64,000 bases of DNA, from IMG/VR virus record IMGVR_UViG_3300042260_000232, positions 49,175-113,174 of that record. One strand, 5' to 3'. Both the position numbers and the translations under genes were made by a program. Below are positions 21,880 to 29,754 of this stretch, in pieces. The DNA comes from a virus. The first letter of the stretch is position 1. Every line of letters begins with the position of its first letter. Below the pieces are notes generated by a model. The model had not been told where the DNA came from and did not search any database. It was given only the letters and a program-made list of their open reading frames with translations.

Positions 21880-22403
21880 CTGCCATAAAATGCAGTTTCT
21901 CCAATATGGTTAGCATCAAACAGATACCATGCCGCATTATCCTTACCGACTGATGTCGATCCTTCTATCCACTTGACGCGACCAACAGAAACAATCTTTT
22001 CGCACCAGGGCATATATGGAATGCTCTGCATCGTATGCATCCAGTCAGCATCAAACAATAGCCAAGTTGGTTTTATCATCGCAAATCGTTCAATTAGTGG
22101 ATGAAGCAACTTTCTATCCCAAGGTGGATTTGTTATGATATAATCAACGGTTTCTGGTATGACTGCCTCTAATGCATCGCCAACCATAATCCAATCTTCC
22201 TGCGGATCAACGTCACACATAAAAGTAGCAACGCCGCCATTGTTTGTTAGTTTTGCAATATGTTGAATTAGCCTTCCATCTCCAGCACAAGGTTCCGCAA
22301 AGGTGAATGTGTCTGGTAAATGCGTAACCAAAGGTTCTATCGCTTTCAATGGAGTTTGATAATAATCCCTTTCGTTTCTTACAAAATCTGATCGTTTTCC
22401 CAT
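21873..22403 (-). CDS. DNA methyltransferase, probable N6-adenine
   Basis: A 176-residue protein. Motif I is FAEPCAGDGRLI and catalytic motif IV is YIITNPPWDR, the NPPW form usual for N6-adenine enzymes. Both are closely spaced, and no large target-recognition domain is present, so it may methylate without strict specificity or act on another substrate. The N-terminus is MGKRSDFVRNERDYYQTP. The start lies inside the end of the HNH gene (25-base overlap in another frame). A near-copy of the start, with its own ribosome binding site, survives upstream of the HNH gene. Confidence 0.85.
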   Translation of the reverse strand: MGKRSDFVRNERDYYQTPLKAIEPLVTHLPDTFTFAEPCAGDGRLIQHIAKLTNNGGVATFMCDVDPQEDWIMVGDALEAVIPETVDYIITNPPWDRKLLHPLIERFAMIKPTWLLFDADWMHTMQSIPYMPWCEKIVSVGRVKWIEGSTSVGKDNAAWYLFDANHIGETAFYGRT

Positions 22404-22981
22404 AATACACTCCATCCGTTCGCAGTCTTTTGCGTTTTGTTTATTATTGTCCAAATACGTTTATGATTTAATCCGTATTTGAGGCATAGTTCATTTCTCG
22501 AACATATTTCTATTCCATATTTATCATGAACAAACGTATAAATCTTAGTATCGTGATTTCGTTTTGCAGATTTATTCCAATTTTTACTCATCTTTGATCT
22601 TACATCAGTAGTATGATTTTTTCCATAGTATGGATTATTCGCTCCAAGATTTATTTCTTTCTTATGGGTTGCCATTTGTATTCTTGATATTTCGTATGTT
22701 CTTGAAAACATTGGGCGTTTACCATCGTGTCCTACATGCATAAGGAAAAAAGCAGACCACATTTTTCCTTTATCATTTTTGTTTTCTACCATTTTGGTCA
22801 ATAGATGATGAGCAACAAAGTGCTCTTTGGCGGTAAGCAACACTATATTTTCATAATCAGTTCCGCCAAGGCTCTTTGGAATTATGTGGTGTTTTTCCAT
22901 ATATATTTCTACATTATTTCTGTTCTTGGCATTCTCAATTAATTTAAAATACCACTTAGTATATTTATTATCAATAAACAT
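22379..22981 (-). CDS. HNH homing endonuclease with NUMOD motifs
   Basis: A 200-residue protein. The HNH core is EKHHIIPKSLGGTDYENIV, then HFVAHHLL. A NUMOD3-like motif NNPYYGKNHTTDVRSKMSKN follows, then a NUMOD1-like motif with GIEICSRNELCLKYGLN ending GWSVLW. This domain order is standard for free-standing phage homing endonucleases. The gene begins with GTAAGGAG and ends 25 bases inside the methyltransferase gene. Base composition is more AT-rich than its neighbours, suggesting acquisition. Confidence 0.92.
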   Translation of the reverse strand: MFIDNKYTKWYFKLIENAKNRNNVEIYMEKHHIIPKSLGGTDYENIVLLTAKEHFVAHHLLTKMVENKNDKGKMWSAFFLMHVGHDGKRPMFSRTYEISRIQMATHKKEINLGANNPYYGKNHTTDVRSKMSKNWNKSAKRNHDTKIYTFVHDKYGIEICSRNELCLKYGLNHKRIWTIINKTQKTANGWSVLWENDQIL

Positions 22982-23003
22982 ATAAATCTCCTTACATGTC
23001 TAT

Positions 23004-23060
23004 TTAGTATAAATCTCGGACAATCGGGTAATAATCACGGAAATCACTTCTTTTTCCCAT
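23004..23060 (-). pseudogene. Relic of the original methyltransferase start
   Basis: An 18-codon reading frame, MGKRSDFRDYYPIVRDLY, preceded by AGAAGGA at normal spacing and by a late box. It repeats the start MGKRSDF and the RDYY segment of the methyltransferase that now begins 650 bases further downstream, after the HNH gene. It looks like the original 5' end cut off by insertion of the endonuclease gene. It may still be translated as a short peptide. Confidence 0.65.
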
Positions 23061-23092
23061 TAGAAATCCTTCTAAGTTATACTAAGTGATTT

Positions 23093-23100
23093 TATTTATG
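23093..23100 (-). promoter_or_regulatory. Late promoter box CATAAATA
   Basis: Located 33 bases before the ATG of the methyltransferase relic and immediately after the nrdB terminator. Confidence 0.55.
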
Positions 23101-23132
23101 AAAAAATCTGGACCACTTTCGCAGTCCAGATT
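23101..23132 (-). terminator. Intrinsic terminator after nrdB
   Basis: Stem AATCTGGAC / GTCCAGATT with a ten-base loop and a following run of T on the minus strand. Confidence 0.85.
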
Positions 23133-23158
23133 CCAATCTACCTTCAGTTTTTACATAA

Positions 23159-24289
23159 TTACAAGGAGAAACCGCTGAAGGTATTTTTATCTACGTCTTG
23201 CTTTACTGCACCGATAGTGTAAGAACTTAGTTCAACTTCTTGTGGTGCAACCTGAACTTCTGCCCCCGCAATCCACTTTTGTGTCCAAGGTAGTGGGTTT
23301 GACTGAGAAACAGTGTATGGGCATTTTAGGTTTACCGCTTGCATACGCTTACATGCGATCCACTCAATGTAGTCGTTCAATAGCTTGACGTTTAGACCGA
23401 TCATTGAACCATCTTTAAATAGGTATTCTGCCCACTTCTTTTCTTGTTCAACCGCATCGACAAACATATGAATGCATTCTTCTTCAACTTCTTGTGCGAT
23501 CTTGATGTAATCTGGATCGTCCTTTGGTAGAAGTTTTAGTAGAGTCTGAGTTGATGCAAGGTGTAGGTTTTCATCACGAGCAATTAGCTTGATGATCTTT
23601 GCATTGCCTTCCATCTTCTTGAGTTCTGCAAATGCCCAAGAACAAGCGAATGAAACATAGAAGCGAACACCTTCCAAAATGTTTACACTCATAAGTGTTT
23701 TGTAAAGAGATTTTTTAATCTCATATGGATCAATCACAATTTCTTTGCCGTTTACGGTATGTGTTCCAGCACCCAATAGATTGAAATATGCAGATTGTTC
23801 AATCAACTCATCATAGTTACGAGAAATATCATCTGCGCAATCCATGATTTCCTGAATGTCCATCATTTCATCAAACACCTTTGATGGGTCTGCATAGATA
23901 TTACGAATGATATGAGTATATGAACGTGAGTGAATAGTTTCGGAGAAGGTCCAAGTTTGAATCCATGCTTCCAATTCTGGAATGGAAACAAGTGGACCAA
24001 ATGCTTCAACTGGAGCACGTCCCTGAACAGAGTCAAGCAAAATCTGACGCTTTAGGTTGGACGTAAAGATGTGCTTCTCGTGGTCGGTGAGTTGCTTGAA
24101 ATCGTTTGCATCTTTGATTACGTCAATTTCTTCTGGACGCCAGAAGAAACCAAGCTGCTTATCAGTGAGTTTGTCAAACTGTTTGTATTTCAGCATATCG
24201 TAACGCTGAATAGTAACCCCACCACTTGGGTCCATAAACGCAAGTGTTTTGGTGTGGTCGGCTTTGTTTTTCGAGTCAAATACTGACAT
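23159..24289 (-). CDS. nrdB: Class Ia ribonucleotide reductase, beta subunit
   Basis: The small subunit holds the diiron-tyrosyl radical cofactor that starts reduction of ribonucleoside diphosphates. Iron-ligand motifs are visible: WTFSETIHSRSY, EGVRFYVSFACSWAF, and ARDENLHLASTQ. The C-terminal tail (NTFSGFSL) is the segment that docks into the alpha subunit. 376 residues, standard length. It lies directly downstream of nrdA, has GAGAGA before the ATG and is closed by a strong terminator. It supplies dNTPs for phage replication. Confidence 0.96.
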   Translation of the reverse strand: MSVFDSKNKADHTKTLAFMDPSGGVTIQRYDMLKYKQFDKLTDKQLGFFWRPEEIDVIKDANDFKQLTDHEKHIFTSNLKRQILLDSVQGRAPVEAFGPLVSIPELEAWIQTWTFSETIHSRSYTHIIRNIYADPSKVFDEMMDIQEIMDCADDISRNYDELIEQSAYFNLLGAGTHTVNGKEIVIDPYEIKKSLYKTLMSVNILEGVRFYVSFACSWAFAELKKMEGNAKIIKLIARDENLHLASTQTLLKLLPKDDPDYIKIAQEVEEECIHMFVDAVEQEKKWAEYLFKDGSMIGLNVKLLNDYIEWIACKRMQAVNLKCPYTVSQSNPLPWTQKWIAGAEVQVAPQEVELSSYTIGAVKQDVDKNTFSGFSL

Positions 24290-24311
24290 TTTTTCTCTCT
24301 CTCTTTTTATT

Positions 24312-26603
24312 TTAAATTACACAACTATCGCAATCTTCTGCCTCTATATCAGACAATTGCTCTTCTTGCATTAGTTTTCCTACGTCAACTTCGCCTTGGC
24401 CATCGTAAGTATTGAAGTAGTATAGCTGCTTTCCGCCATACTTATAGAACATGAGTAGATGCTGTAGCATCACCGACATTGGTATTTTTTCATCTTCAAA
24501 GTAAACGGGGTTGTATGATGTGTTTACGGAAATACCTTGGTCAATATATTTCTGCAAAACTGCACAAATCTTCAAATAACCTTCTGGTGATTTCTGATCC
24601 CATAGAAGTTCATACTTATTCTTTAGTTTATGAATACCTGGAACAACTTGCTTCAATACCCCATGCTTTGACTGCTTTACAGAAACAAGTGAACGTGGCG
24701 GCTCAATTCCATTCGTTGAGTTTGAAATTTGTGCCGATGTTTCTGCTGGCATAAGTGCCATAAGGGTTGAATTGCGAATACCGTAAGTTTTCAAATCTTC
24801 GCGGAGTGATACCCAATCCATACGCTCTTGATATGGAACAAGTTCGTCAACCTCTATCTTGCGGGTATCCATTGGAACGATACCAAGACCGTAGCGAGTT
24901 TCGTTGGTGCCTTCACATGGTCCTTGTTCTTTTGCCAGTTCAACAGACGCCTTGATTAGATAGTATGACCATGCTTCTGCCCACTCGTCAACCATTTCCA
25001 AGTTTGGGTTGCTGTAAGTCATATCATTCTTCGCCATCCAATATGCAAAGTTGATAATACCAACACCAATTGGGCGGCGCTTCATAGTAGAAAGCTGTGC
25101 CGCAAGGACTGGATAATTCTGGTAAGATAGCAATGCGTCAATGCCGCGAACCGCCAAACGACAAATACGTTCAAAATCGGAAAGAGTTTTGATTACGCCC
25201 CAATTTACCGCAGACAATGTGCAAAGTGAAATTTCACCATTTGGATCATTGAAGTCCGTCAATGGCTTTGTTGGTAGGTCAATCTCTTGGCAAAGGTTAC
25301 TTTGACGAATTGGTGCAACTTCTGGCAAGAATGAACCATGAGAGTTTACATGGTCTACGTTTTGTAGATAGATGCGACCAGTATTTTTACGTTCGTTCAT
25401 AAACGAAGAAAACAGTTCAATTGCTGGAACTACTTTCTTACGTATCTTGTTTGAACGCTCTGCCTTTTCATATAGTTCTTTGAACTTATCTTGGTCAGCA
25501 AAGAACGCTTCATACAACCCAGGAACATCACTCGGAGAGAATAAAGTAATATTTCCTCCAGTCAATAGGCGCTCATACATCAACTTGTTGAACTGAACAC
25601 TGTAGTCAAGGTGACGAACTCGGTTTTCTTCGGTTCCTTTGTTGTTCTTGAGAACTAATAGGTCTTCAACTTCCAAATGCCAAATTGGATAGTGTAGTGT
25701 TGCAGCACCGCCTCTTACCCCACCTTGTGAGCAAGATTTGACCGCAGCTTGAAATAGTTTATAGAATGGAATGACACCAGTATGTGATGCATCGCCATTG
25801 CGAATTGGAGAGTTGATTGCACGAATACTACCAGCGCCAATACCAATGCCAGCCTTTTGTGAAACATACTTCACCACTGCACTGGATGTGGCATTGATTG
25901 AATCCAAAGAGTCATCCGTTTCAATAACAACACAAGAACTGAATTGACGCTGTGGAGTTCTGACCCCCGCCATGATTGGGGTTGGAAGAGAAATTTCAAA
26001 TAGACTGATTGAGTCGTAGTAATCTTTTACCCACTTTAGACGCTCACTCTGTTCATATTCGCTGAACAGAGTTGCAGCGATAAGAATGTATGCGACCTGT
26101 GGGGTTTCAAATAGTTGTTTGGTGACTCGGTTTTGGACTAGATATTTGCCACGAAACTGTTCCATTCCGACATATGAAATGGTAAAGTCACGGTCATGCT
26201 TGATGAAGCCGTTGATTTTTTCCCATTCTTCTTCTGTGTAGGAAGTAAGCAATGCTGGATCATAGAAGCCTTTTTCTACGTTTCGTTTTACAATGTCTAG
26301 GATATGCCAAGGAGTAAAATCGCCATACACTTCTTTGCGAATGTGATAGTTGATTAGGTTTCCTGCCACCCATTGATAATTTGGGGTGTCTTCTGTAATC
26401 AAGTCTGCGGCAGACTTGATTAGTGTTTCTTGAATTTCAGAACTTGAAATTCCATTAAAGAATTGAATGTGTGATTTGATTTCTACTTCACTTGGTGATA
26501 CGCCATTGATGCCTTCGCAAGCGGCGAATACAACTCGGTGCATCTTTTCAAGATCAATAGGTTCTTTACGTCCGTCTCTTTTTGTTATTAATATATTGCT
26601 CAT
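24312..26603 (-). CDS. nrdA: Class Ia ribonucleotide reductase, alpha subunit
   Basis: The large catalytic subunit, 763 residues. An N-terminal ATP-cone-like domain (ITKRDGRKEPIDLEKMHRVV) is followed by the barrel with FSSCVVIETDDSLDSI, the NLCQEIDLPT loop containing the active-site Cys, and PAETSAQISNSTNGIEPP. The C-terminal redox pair is in CDSCVI. All elements of an active enzyme are present and no intein or intron interrupts it. The second ATG (26603) has better spacing from AAGGA than the first. Confidence 0.96.
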   Translation of the reverse strand: MSNILITKRDGRKEPIDLEKMHRVVFAACEGINGVSPSEVEIKSHIQFFNGISSSEIQETLIKSAADLITEDTPNYQWVAGNLINYHIRKEVYGDFTPWHILDIVKRNVEKGFYDPALLTSYTEEEWEKINGFIKHDRDFTISYVGMEQFRGKYLVQNRVTKQLFETPQVAYILIAATLFSEYEQSERLKWVKDYYDSISLFEISLPTPIMAGVRTPQRQFSSCVVIETDDSLDSINATSSAVVKYVSQKAGIGIGAGSIRAINSPIRNGDASHTGVIPFYKLFQAAVKSCSQGGVRGGAATLHYPIWHLEVEDLLVLKNNKGTEENRVRHLDYSVQFNKLMYERLLTGGNITLFSPSDVPGLYEAFFADQDKFKELYEKAERSNKIRKKVVPAIELFSSFMNERKNTGRIYLQNVDHVNSHGSFLPEVAPIRQSNLCQEIDLPTKPLTDFNDPNGEISLCTLSAVNWGVIKTLSDFERICRLAVRGIDALLSYQNYPVLAAQLSTMKRRPIGVGIINFAYWMAKNDMTYSNPNLEMVDEWAEAWSYYLIKASVELAKEQGPCEGTNETRYGLGIVPMDTRKIEVDELVPYQERMDWVSLREDLKTYGIRNSTLMALMPAETSAQISNSTNGIEPPRSLVSVKQSKHGVLKQVVPGIHKLKNKYELLWDQKSPEGYLKICAVLQKYIDQGISVNTSYNPVYFEDEKIPMSVMLQHLLMFYKYGGKQLYYFNTYDGQGEVDVGKLMQEEQLSDIEAEDCDSCVI

Positions 26604-26657
26604 CATGTTCCTTTACTCCGAAAAAACAGTAAGATATTTAGACTCAATTTTGAGATT

Positions 26658-27125
26658 TTAATATCTGTTGTTTATTTCGGCATCTTCCATACCAGCGACT
26701 CGCAATTTGACGATGTTGGTAAGTTGATAATGTTTAATTTCGAAAGATTTGGTTATACCTAGATATTGATTTCTAACGTATGCAATTTGGTTTGCAACTT
26801 CGCTGATGGCGACTACCTCGTCTTCGCCATCAGCATACTTTTCTGCATCCCTACTACTCAAAACTTTATTGTAGTTTTCTAGATATTTTCTAAAATACTC
26901 ACTACGTTTCTTTCGTAGTTGTATGTTGATATGTTCCAAAATGGCTTCAATCTCTTGTAGCTGTGCGAACCTAATTTCAACATATGCTGGTAGTTGCGTT
27001 GCGTTTTTTTCTACGTTACCGAAGATTTTGACTTCTTTTCGGGCTTCAATAAGTTCCTTCTCAAAGTGTTCTAAGCAATCTGGTATTTTAGACCAGTCCT
27101 TTGCCACTTCACTGAACCAATTCAT
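26658..27125 (-). CDS. uvsY: UvsY-like recombination mediator
   Basis: A 155-residue helical protein. In T4, UvsY loads the UvsX recombinase on gp32-covered single strands. Here the central RKKRSEYFRKYLENYNKVLS helix, the GEDEVVAISEV segment and the C-terminal EIKHYQLTNIVKLRVAGMED fit the UvsY layout, and the position just downstream of uvsX supports it. The ATG overlaps the stop of the small gene between them. Sequence similarity to T4 UvsY itself is weak, so the call leans on context. Confidence 0.75.
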   Translation of the reverse strand: MNWFSEVAKDWSKIPDCLEHFEKELIEARKEVKIFGNVEKNATQLPAYVEIRFAQLQEIEAILEHINIQLRKKRSEYFRKYLENYNKVLSSRDAEKYADGEDEVVAISEVANQIAYVRNQYLGITKSFEIKHYQLTNIVKLRVAGMEDAEINNRY

Positions 27126-27352
27126 TCGTCCCAATCTTCTTCCTCATCTTCTGCTTCTGCGAAATGCCGTGTATGGGCAGTTTCCAAAACTTTATTATCA
27201 TCAATCATATCATAGAACTCTTCCTCTGTAAAGCCTAATTCATCACAAAGACGAACTAATGCTTCCGCAGCGGTAAGACGTTCTTTCGCTGGAATGTATG
27301 ATGAAAGTGTTGCCCAGATATCTGCAACATCAATTGGACCAATAGATGCCAT
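27122..27352 (-). CDS. Small acidic protein between uvsX and uvsY
   Basis: A 76-residue protein with VADIWATLSSYIPAKERLTA at the N-terminus and a very acidic tail (EAEDEEEDWDE). A similar small gene is common between the recombination genes of T4-like marine phages. Function unknown; it may bind a recombination protein through the acidic tail, as gp32-type tails do. Confidence 0.78.
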   Translation of the reverse strand: MASIGPIDVADIWATLSSYIPAKERLTAAEALVRLCDELGFTEEEFYDMIDDNKVLETAHTRHFAEAEDEEEDWDE

Positions 27353-27364
27353 TTTATTTACTCC

Positions 27365-28447
27365 TTAGTCTTGTTGTGGGTCTTCGGTTGGAGGCTCAAG
27401 TTCATTTTCTTCTGCGTCAATGTTCTTGTTATTCCATTCTTTCATGATTATGTCAAGTTTTTCGTCAGTCCAGTTCTTACGGAACTCTGAAATTACTTCG
27501 CCCGTTGAATTTGAAGTATATGCTAGTTTGTTACCAACTTTCTTTAGAAGACCTTTTGCTTCAAAGAAATCCAACAGTCCAGAGTATGGAGACATACCAG
27601 TGTCATATGGAATCTTTACTTGCACACCTTCAAATGGTTTAGCATATCGGGTTTTCATGACCTTACATGATGAACGAATGCCACGAACCTCGGAAATCTT
27701 GTTGCCATCTTCGTCTTCTTTTAGCTTTAGCTTGCGCATGGCGATAACGATAGAAGATGCATAGATGAACCCTTGACCGCCAGAGATTTTGTCGTCTGGA
27801 TCGAACATATCTTGTGATGCATAGGTATGGTTTGTTGCAATCATACCAATGTTATATTCACCAAACATGTTCACTGAGTTTCGGACCAATGCTGCCAACG
27901 CCTTTGGCTTACGACCCATGTCGCCCTTCATATCCCCCTTGTTGAACTGGTCAACGTCAGTTGGAGTTAGAAGCATACCAAGAGAGTCAATAACAAACAA
28001 TACCTTTGGGCGTTCTTCGTCTGGTTTGTCTGCGTATTCAGCTTTGTAATCTTTCATAAAGTCAGAAATGATTTTAGCCACATCGTCAATCATTGCTACG
28101 TTTAGTTTTAGTAGTTTTTCTGGTTCGGTGCTTACACCCAACGCATGTAGCCAAGATTCGTCAAGTGCGTTTTCGCTGTCAATAAGAACTACGAAAATAC
28201 CTTGGTCTTGAGCATTTTTTACAATGTTGCCCGATGCGATATATGACTTGCCAGCGCCAGATTCGCCAGCAAGCACGGTGACTTTTCCAAGAGGAATACC
28301 CTTGTAAAAATCACCAGAAATTAGTTTGTTCAGACAGTAGTTTCCTGTAGAAATCCATGTATCTGGGTCACGAAAACCAACGCTCATTCCTGGGACTGAT
28401 TTTGTGATGCTTTTTCTAAATTTAGATACGTCAAATGCTTTTACCAT
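27365..28447 (-). CDS. uvsX: UvsX RecA-like recombinase
   Basis: Strand-exchange protein, 360 residues. Walker A GESGAGKS is at 61-68, the Walker B region is KVLFVIDSLGML, and an L2-like segment is IATNHTYASQ near 220. It drives recombination-dependent replication with UvsY and gp32. The start at 28447 has AAAGGA; an upstream in-frame ATG lies in the regulatory hairpins and is rejected. A small hairpin pairs with this AAAGGA, so translation may be controlled. Confidence 0.95.
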   Translation of the reverse strand: MVKAFDVSKFRKSITKSVPGMSVGFRDPDTWISTGNYCLNKLISGDFYKGIPLGKVTVLAGESGAGKSYIASGNIVKNAQDQGIFVVLIDSENALDESWLHALGVSTEPEKLLKLNVAMIDDVAKIISDFMKDYKAEYADKPDEERPKVLFVIDSLGMLLTPTDVDQFNKGDMKGDMGRKPKALAALVRNSVNMFGEYNIGMIATNHTYASQDMFDPDDKISGGQGFIYASSIVIAMRKLKLKEDEDGNKISEVRGIRSSCKVMKTRYAKPFEGVQVKIPYDTGMSPYSGLLDFFEAKGLLKKVGNKLAYTSNSTGEVISEFRKNWTDEKLDIIMKEWNNKNIDAEENELEPPTEDPQQD

Positions 28448-28453
28448 GATGGT

Positions 28454-28472
28454 CCTTTCAAATAAAGAAAGG
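28454..28472 (-). promoter_or_regulatory. Hairpin over the uvsX ribosome binding site
   Basis: CCTTTC, seven-base loop, GAAAGG; the 3' arm contains the AAAGG of the uvsX ribosome binding site. It abuts the larger hairpin just upstream. Confidence 0.5.
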
Positions 28473-28509
28473 AGCGGCAATATGTGCCGTAGTGTTGGCT
28501 TGCCGCTCC
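28471..28509 (-). terminator. Hairpin terminator or attenuator between gene 32 and uvsX
   Basis: Nine-base stem GGAGCGGCA / TGCCGCTCC with a 21-base loop, followed by TTTCTTTATTT. It would reduce readthrough from gene 32 into uvsX. Confidence 0.65.
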
Positions 28510-28528
28510 AAGTTCAGATACAGTTGTC

Positions 28529-29551
28529 TTAGTCTGCCTTGCGCTGACGGATCATTGCAAGGATATCAGATGCATCCTGTTTTGGCTTCGCTGGTGAAGA
28601 AACGGAAGCAGCTTTTTGTTTTACCTCGGCTTCTTCATTTGAATCAAAAGGGATGTCGTCATCCACTGGTGCTGGTGCTGATGCCTTCTTAGAAGGTGCA
28701 GCCGCCTGACCATTAGAGCCAGCACTATTGCTGGTAGATTTTGGATTGAACTCACCAAGATCAATGCCGTATGGACGATAGAAGTTCGCCCAACGTTCTG
28801 GATCATAAAGTTCACCATCAACTGATGCTTCAAACATTTCCACCATGGCGGAAAGTTCTTCTGCATTTGGCTTCTTTGGCATGAAGTCATTTAGATCGCT
28901 TAGACCGTATTGCTCAATTGCTGCACGTTCTAGTTCGTTCAGTGAACGTTCCTTACGCGCCCAGTTTGAGGTTCCATAGTCCGCATACTGACCATTTTGG
29001 GTTTTGATCAGACGGAAGTCAGTGCCAGCATCGTAATCAGTTGGGACTGTTTCCATATCTGGGTCCATCAGTGCGCCCTTCAGAATTTTGAAAATCTGTG
29101 GGGAAATGATGAAACGGCGGATTGGGTTTTCTGGTGCATCCTTTTCATCAATAGGATTGGTGACAACAAAGCCTTGGAAAATGTATGAACGCTTCTTCCA
29201 ATACTGACTTGCCAGTTTTTCCATTGATGGGTCTTTATACCAAGGACGAATTTCCGCGTGAATAGGGCATTGGTCGCCCCACATTTCAACACAAGGAACT
29301 TGAATCGTGATTGGCTTGCTTTCAGCAATGCCTTTGATTCCAGAAAATGGTAGCTTGATGATTTGACGCTCACGCCAGAAAAAGTCGTTGGTCGCGTCTG
29401 CATCGGGGAGGAAACGCACAACCGCAGTGCTGTCAACTTCCATATTCCAAAATGGATATAGAGCGTTTGAACCTTGTGATTGGTTTGCGTTATTTTCTGC
29501 TTTTTTGTCTTGTGCCAAAAGTTTCGCACGGATTTCTGCTAGTGTAGCCAT
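28529..29551 (-). CDS. 32: Single-stranded DNA-binding protein, T4 gp32 family
   Basis: A 340-residue protein. It covers single strands at the fork and coordinates replication and recombination proteins. The N-terminal helix (AEIRAKLLAQDKK) is the cooperativity segment. The core contains the CVEMWGDQCPIH zinc-site region and FRLIKTQNGQYADYGTSNW. The C-terminal tail is Ala/Pro-rich and acidic (PAPVDDDIPFDSNEEAE). AGGAGA precedes the ATG. It has its own promoter and an unusual repeated leader. Confidence 0.95.
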   Translation of the reverse strand: MATLAEIRAKLLAQDKKAENNANQSQGSNALYPFWNMEVDSTAVVRFLPDADATNDFFWRERQIIKLPFSGIKGIAESKPITIQVPCVEMWGDQCPIHAEIRPWYKDPSMEKLASQYWKKRSYIFQGFVVTNPIDEKDAPENPIRRFIISPQIFKILKGALMDPDMETVPTDYDAGTDFRLIKTQNGQYADYGTSNWARKERSLNELERAAIEQYGLSDLNDFMPKKPNAEELSAMVEMFEASVDGELYDPERWANFYRPYGIDLGEFNPKSTSNSAGSNGQAAAPSKKASAPAPVDDDIPFDSNEEAEVKQKAASVSSPAKPKQDASDILAMIRQRKAD

Positions 29552-29565
29552 AATATATTTCTCCT

Positions 29566-29615
29566 GTTAGTTAGATATTAGCTAGATATTAGATTTTATG
29601 TTAGTTAGATATTAG
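29566..29615 (-). promoter_or_regulatory. Repeated AU-rich leader of gene 32, candidate autoregulatory site
   Basis: On the mRNA strand CTAATATCTAACTAAC occurs twice exactly (29566-29581 and 29600-29615), with a partial copy, CTAATATCTAGC, between. The last copy is directly before the AGGAG of gene 32. The leader is almost unstructured and AU-rich, the kind of RNA to which T4 gp32 binds cooperatively to repress itself. Confidence 0.6.
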
Positions 29616-29649
29616 GTTTTCTCAACACATCTCATAACAACATGTGTCC

Positions 29650-29678
29650 ATATTACTTATCTTTTGAACAAAAGTCAA
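29650..29678 (-). promoter_or_regulatory. Sigma70-type promoter for gene 32
   Basis: TTGACT, 17 bases, TAATAT. No GAATC box. The leader would be about 90 bases. Confidence 0.75.
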
Positions 29679-29704
29679 GCCCTAAATGCTTGATTTTGAA
29701 CAAA

Positions 29705-29734
29705 AAAATGAGGCGACCGAAGCCACCTCATTTT
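29705..29734 (-). terminator. Intrinsic terminator after the 774-residue late protein
   Basis: Stem AAAATGAGG / CCTCATTTT extended with mismatches to a TTCG loop, then seven T on the minus strand. Confidence 0.8.
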
Positions 29735-29754
29735 CATTCGTCCAAGAGGGCCAT

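Noticed and set aside
24312-26603. Intron or intein in nrdA, common homing targets in phages
   Set aside because: The reading frame is continuous with all catalytic motifs in place and no splicing blocks, although the homing endonuclease genes lie nearby.
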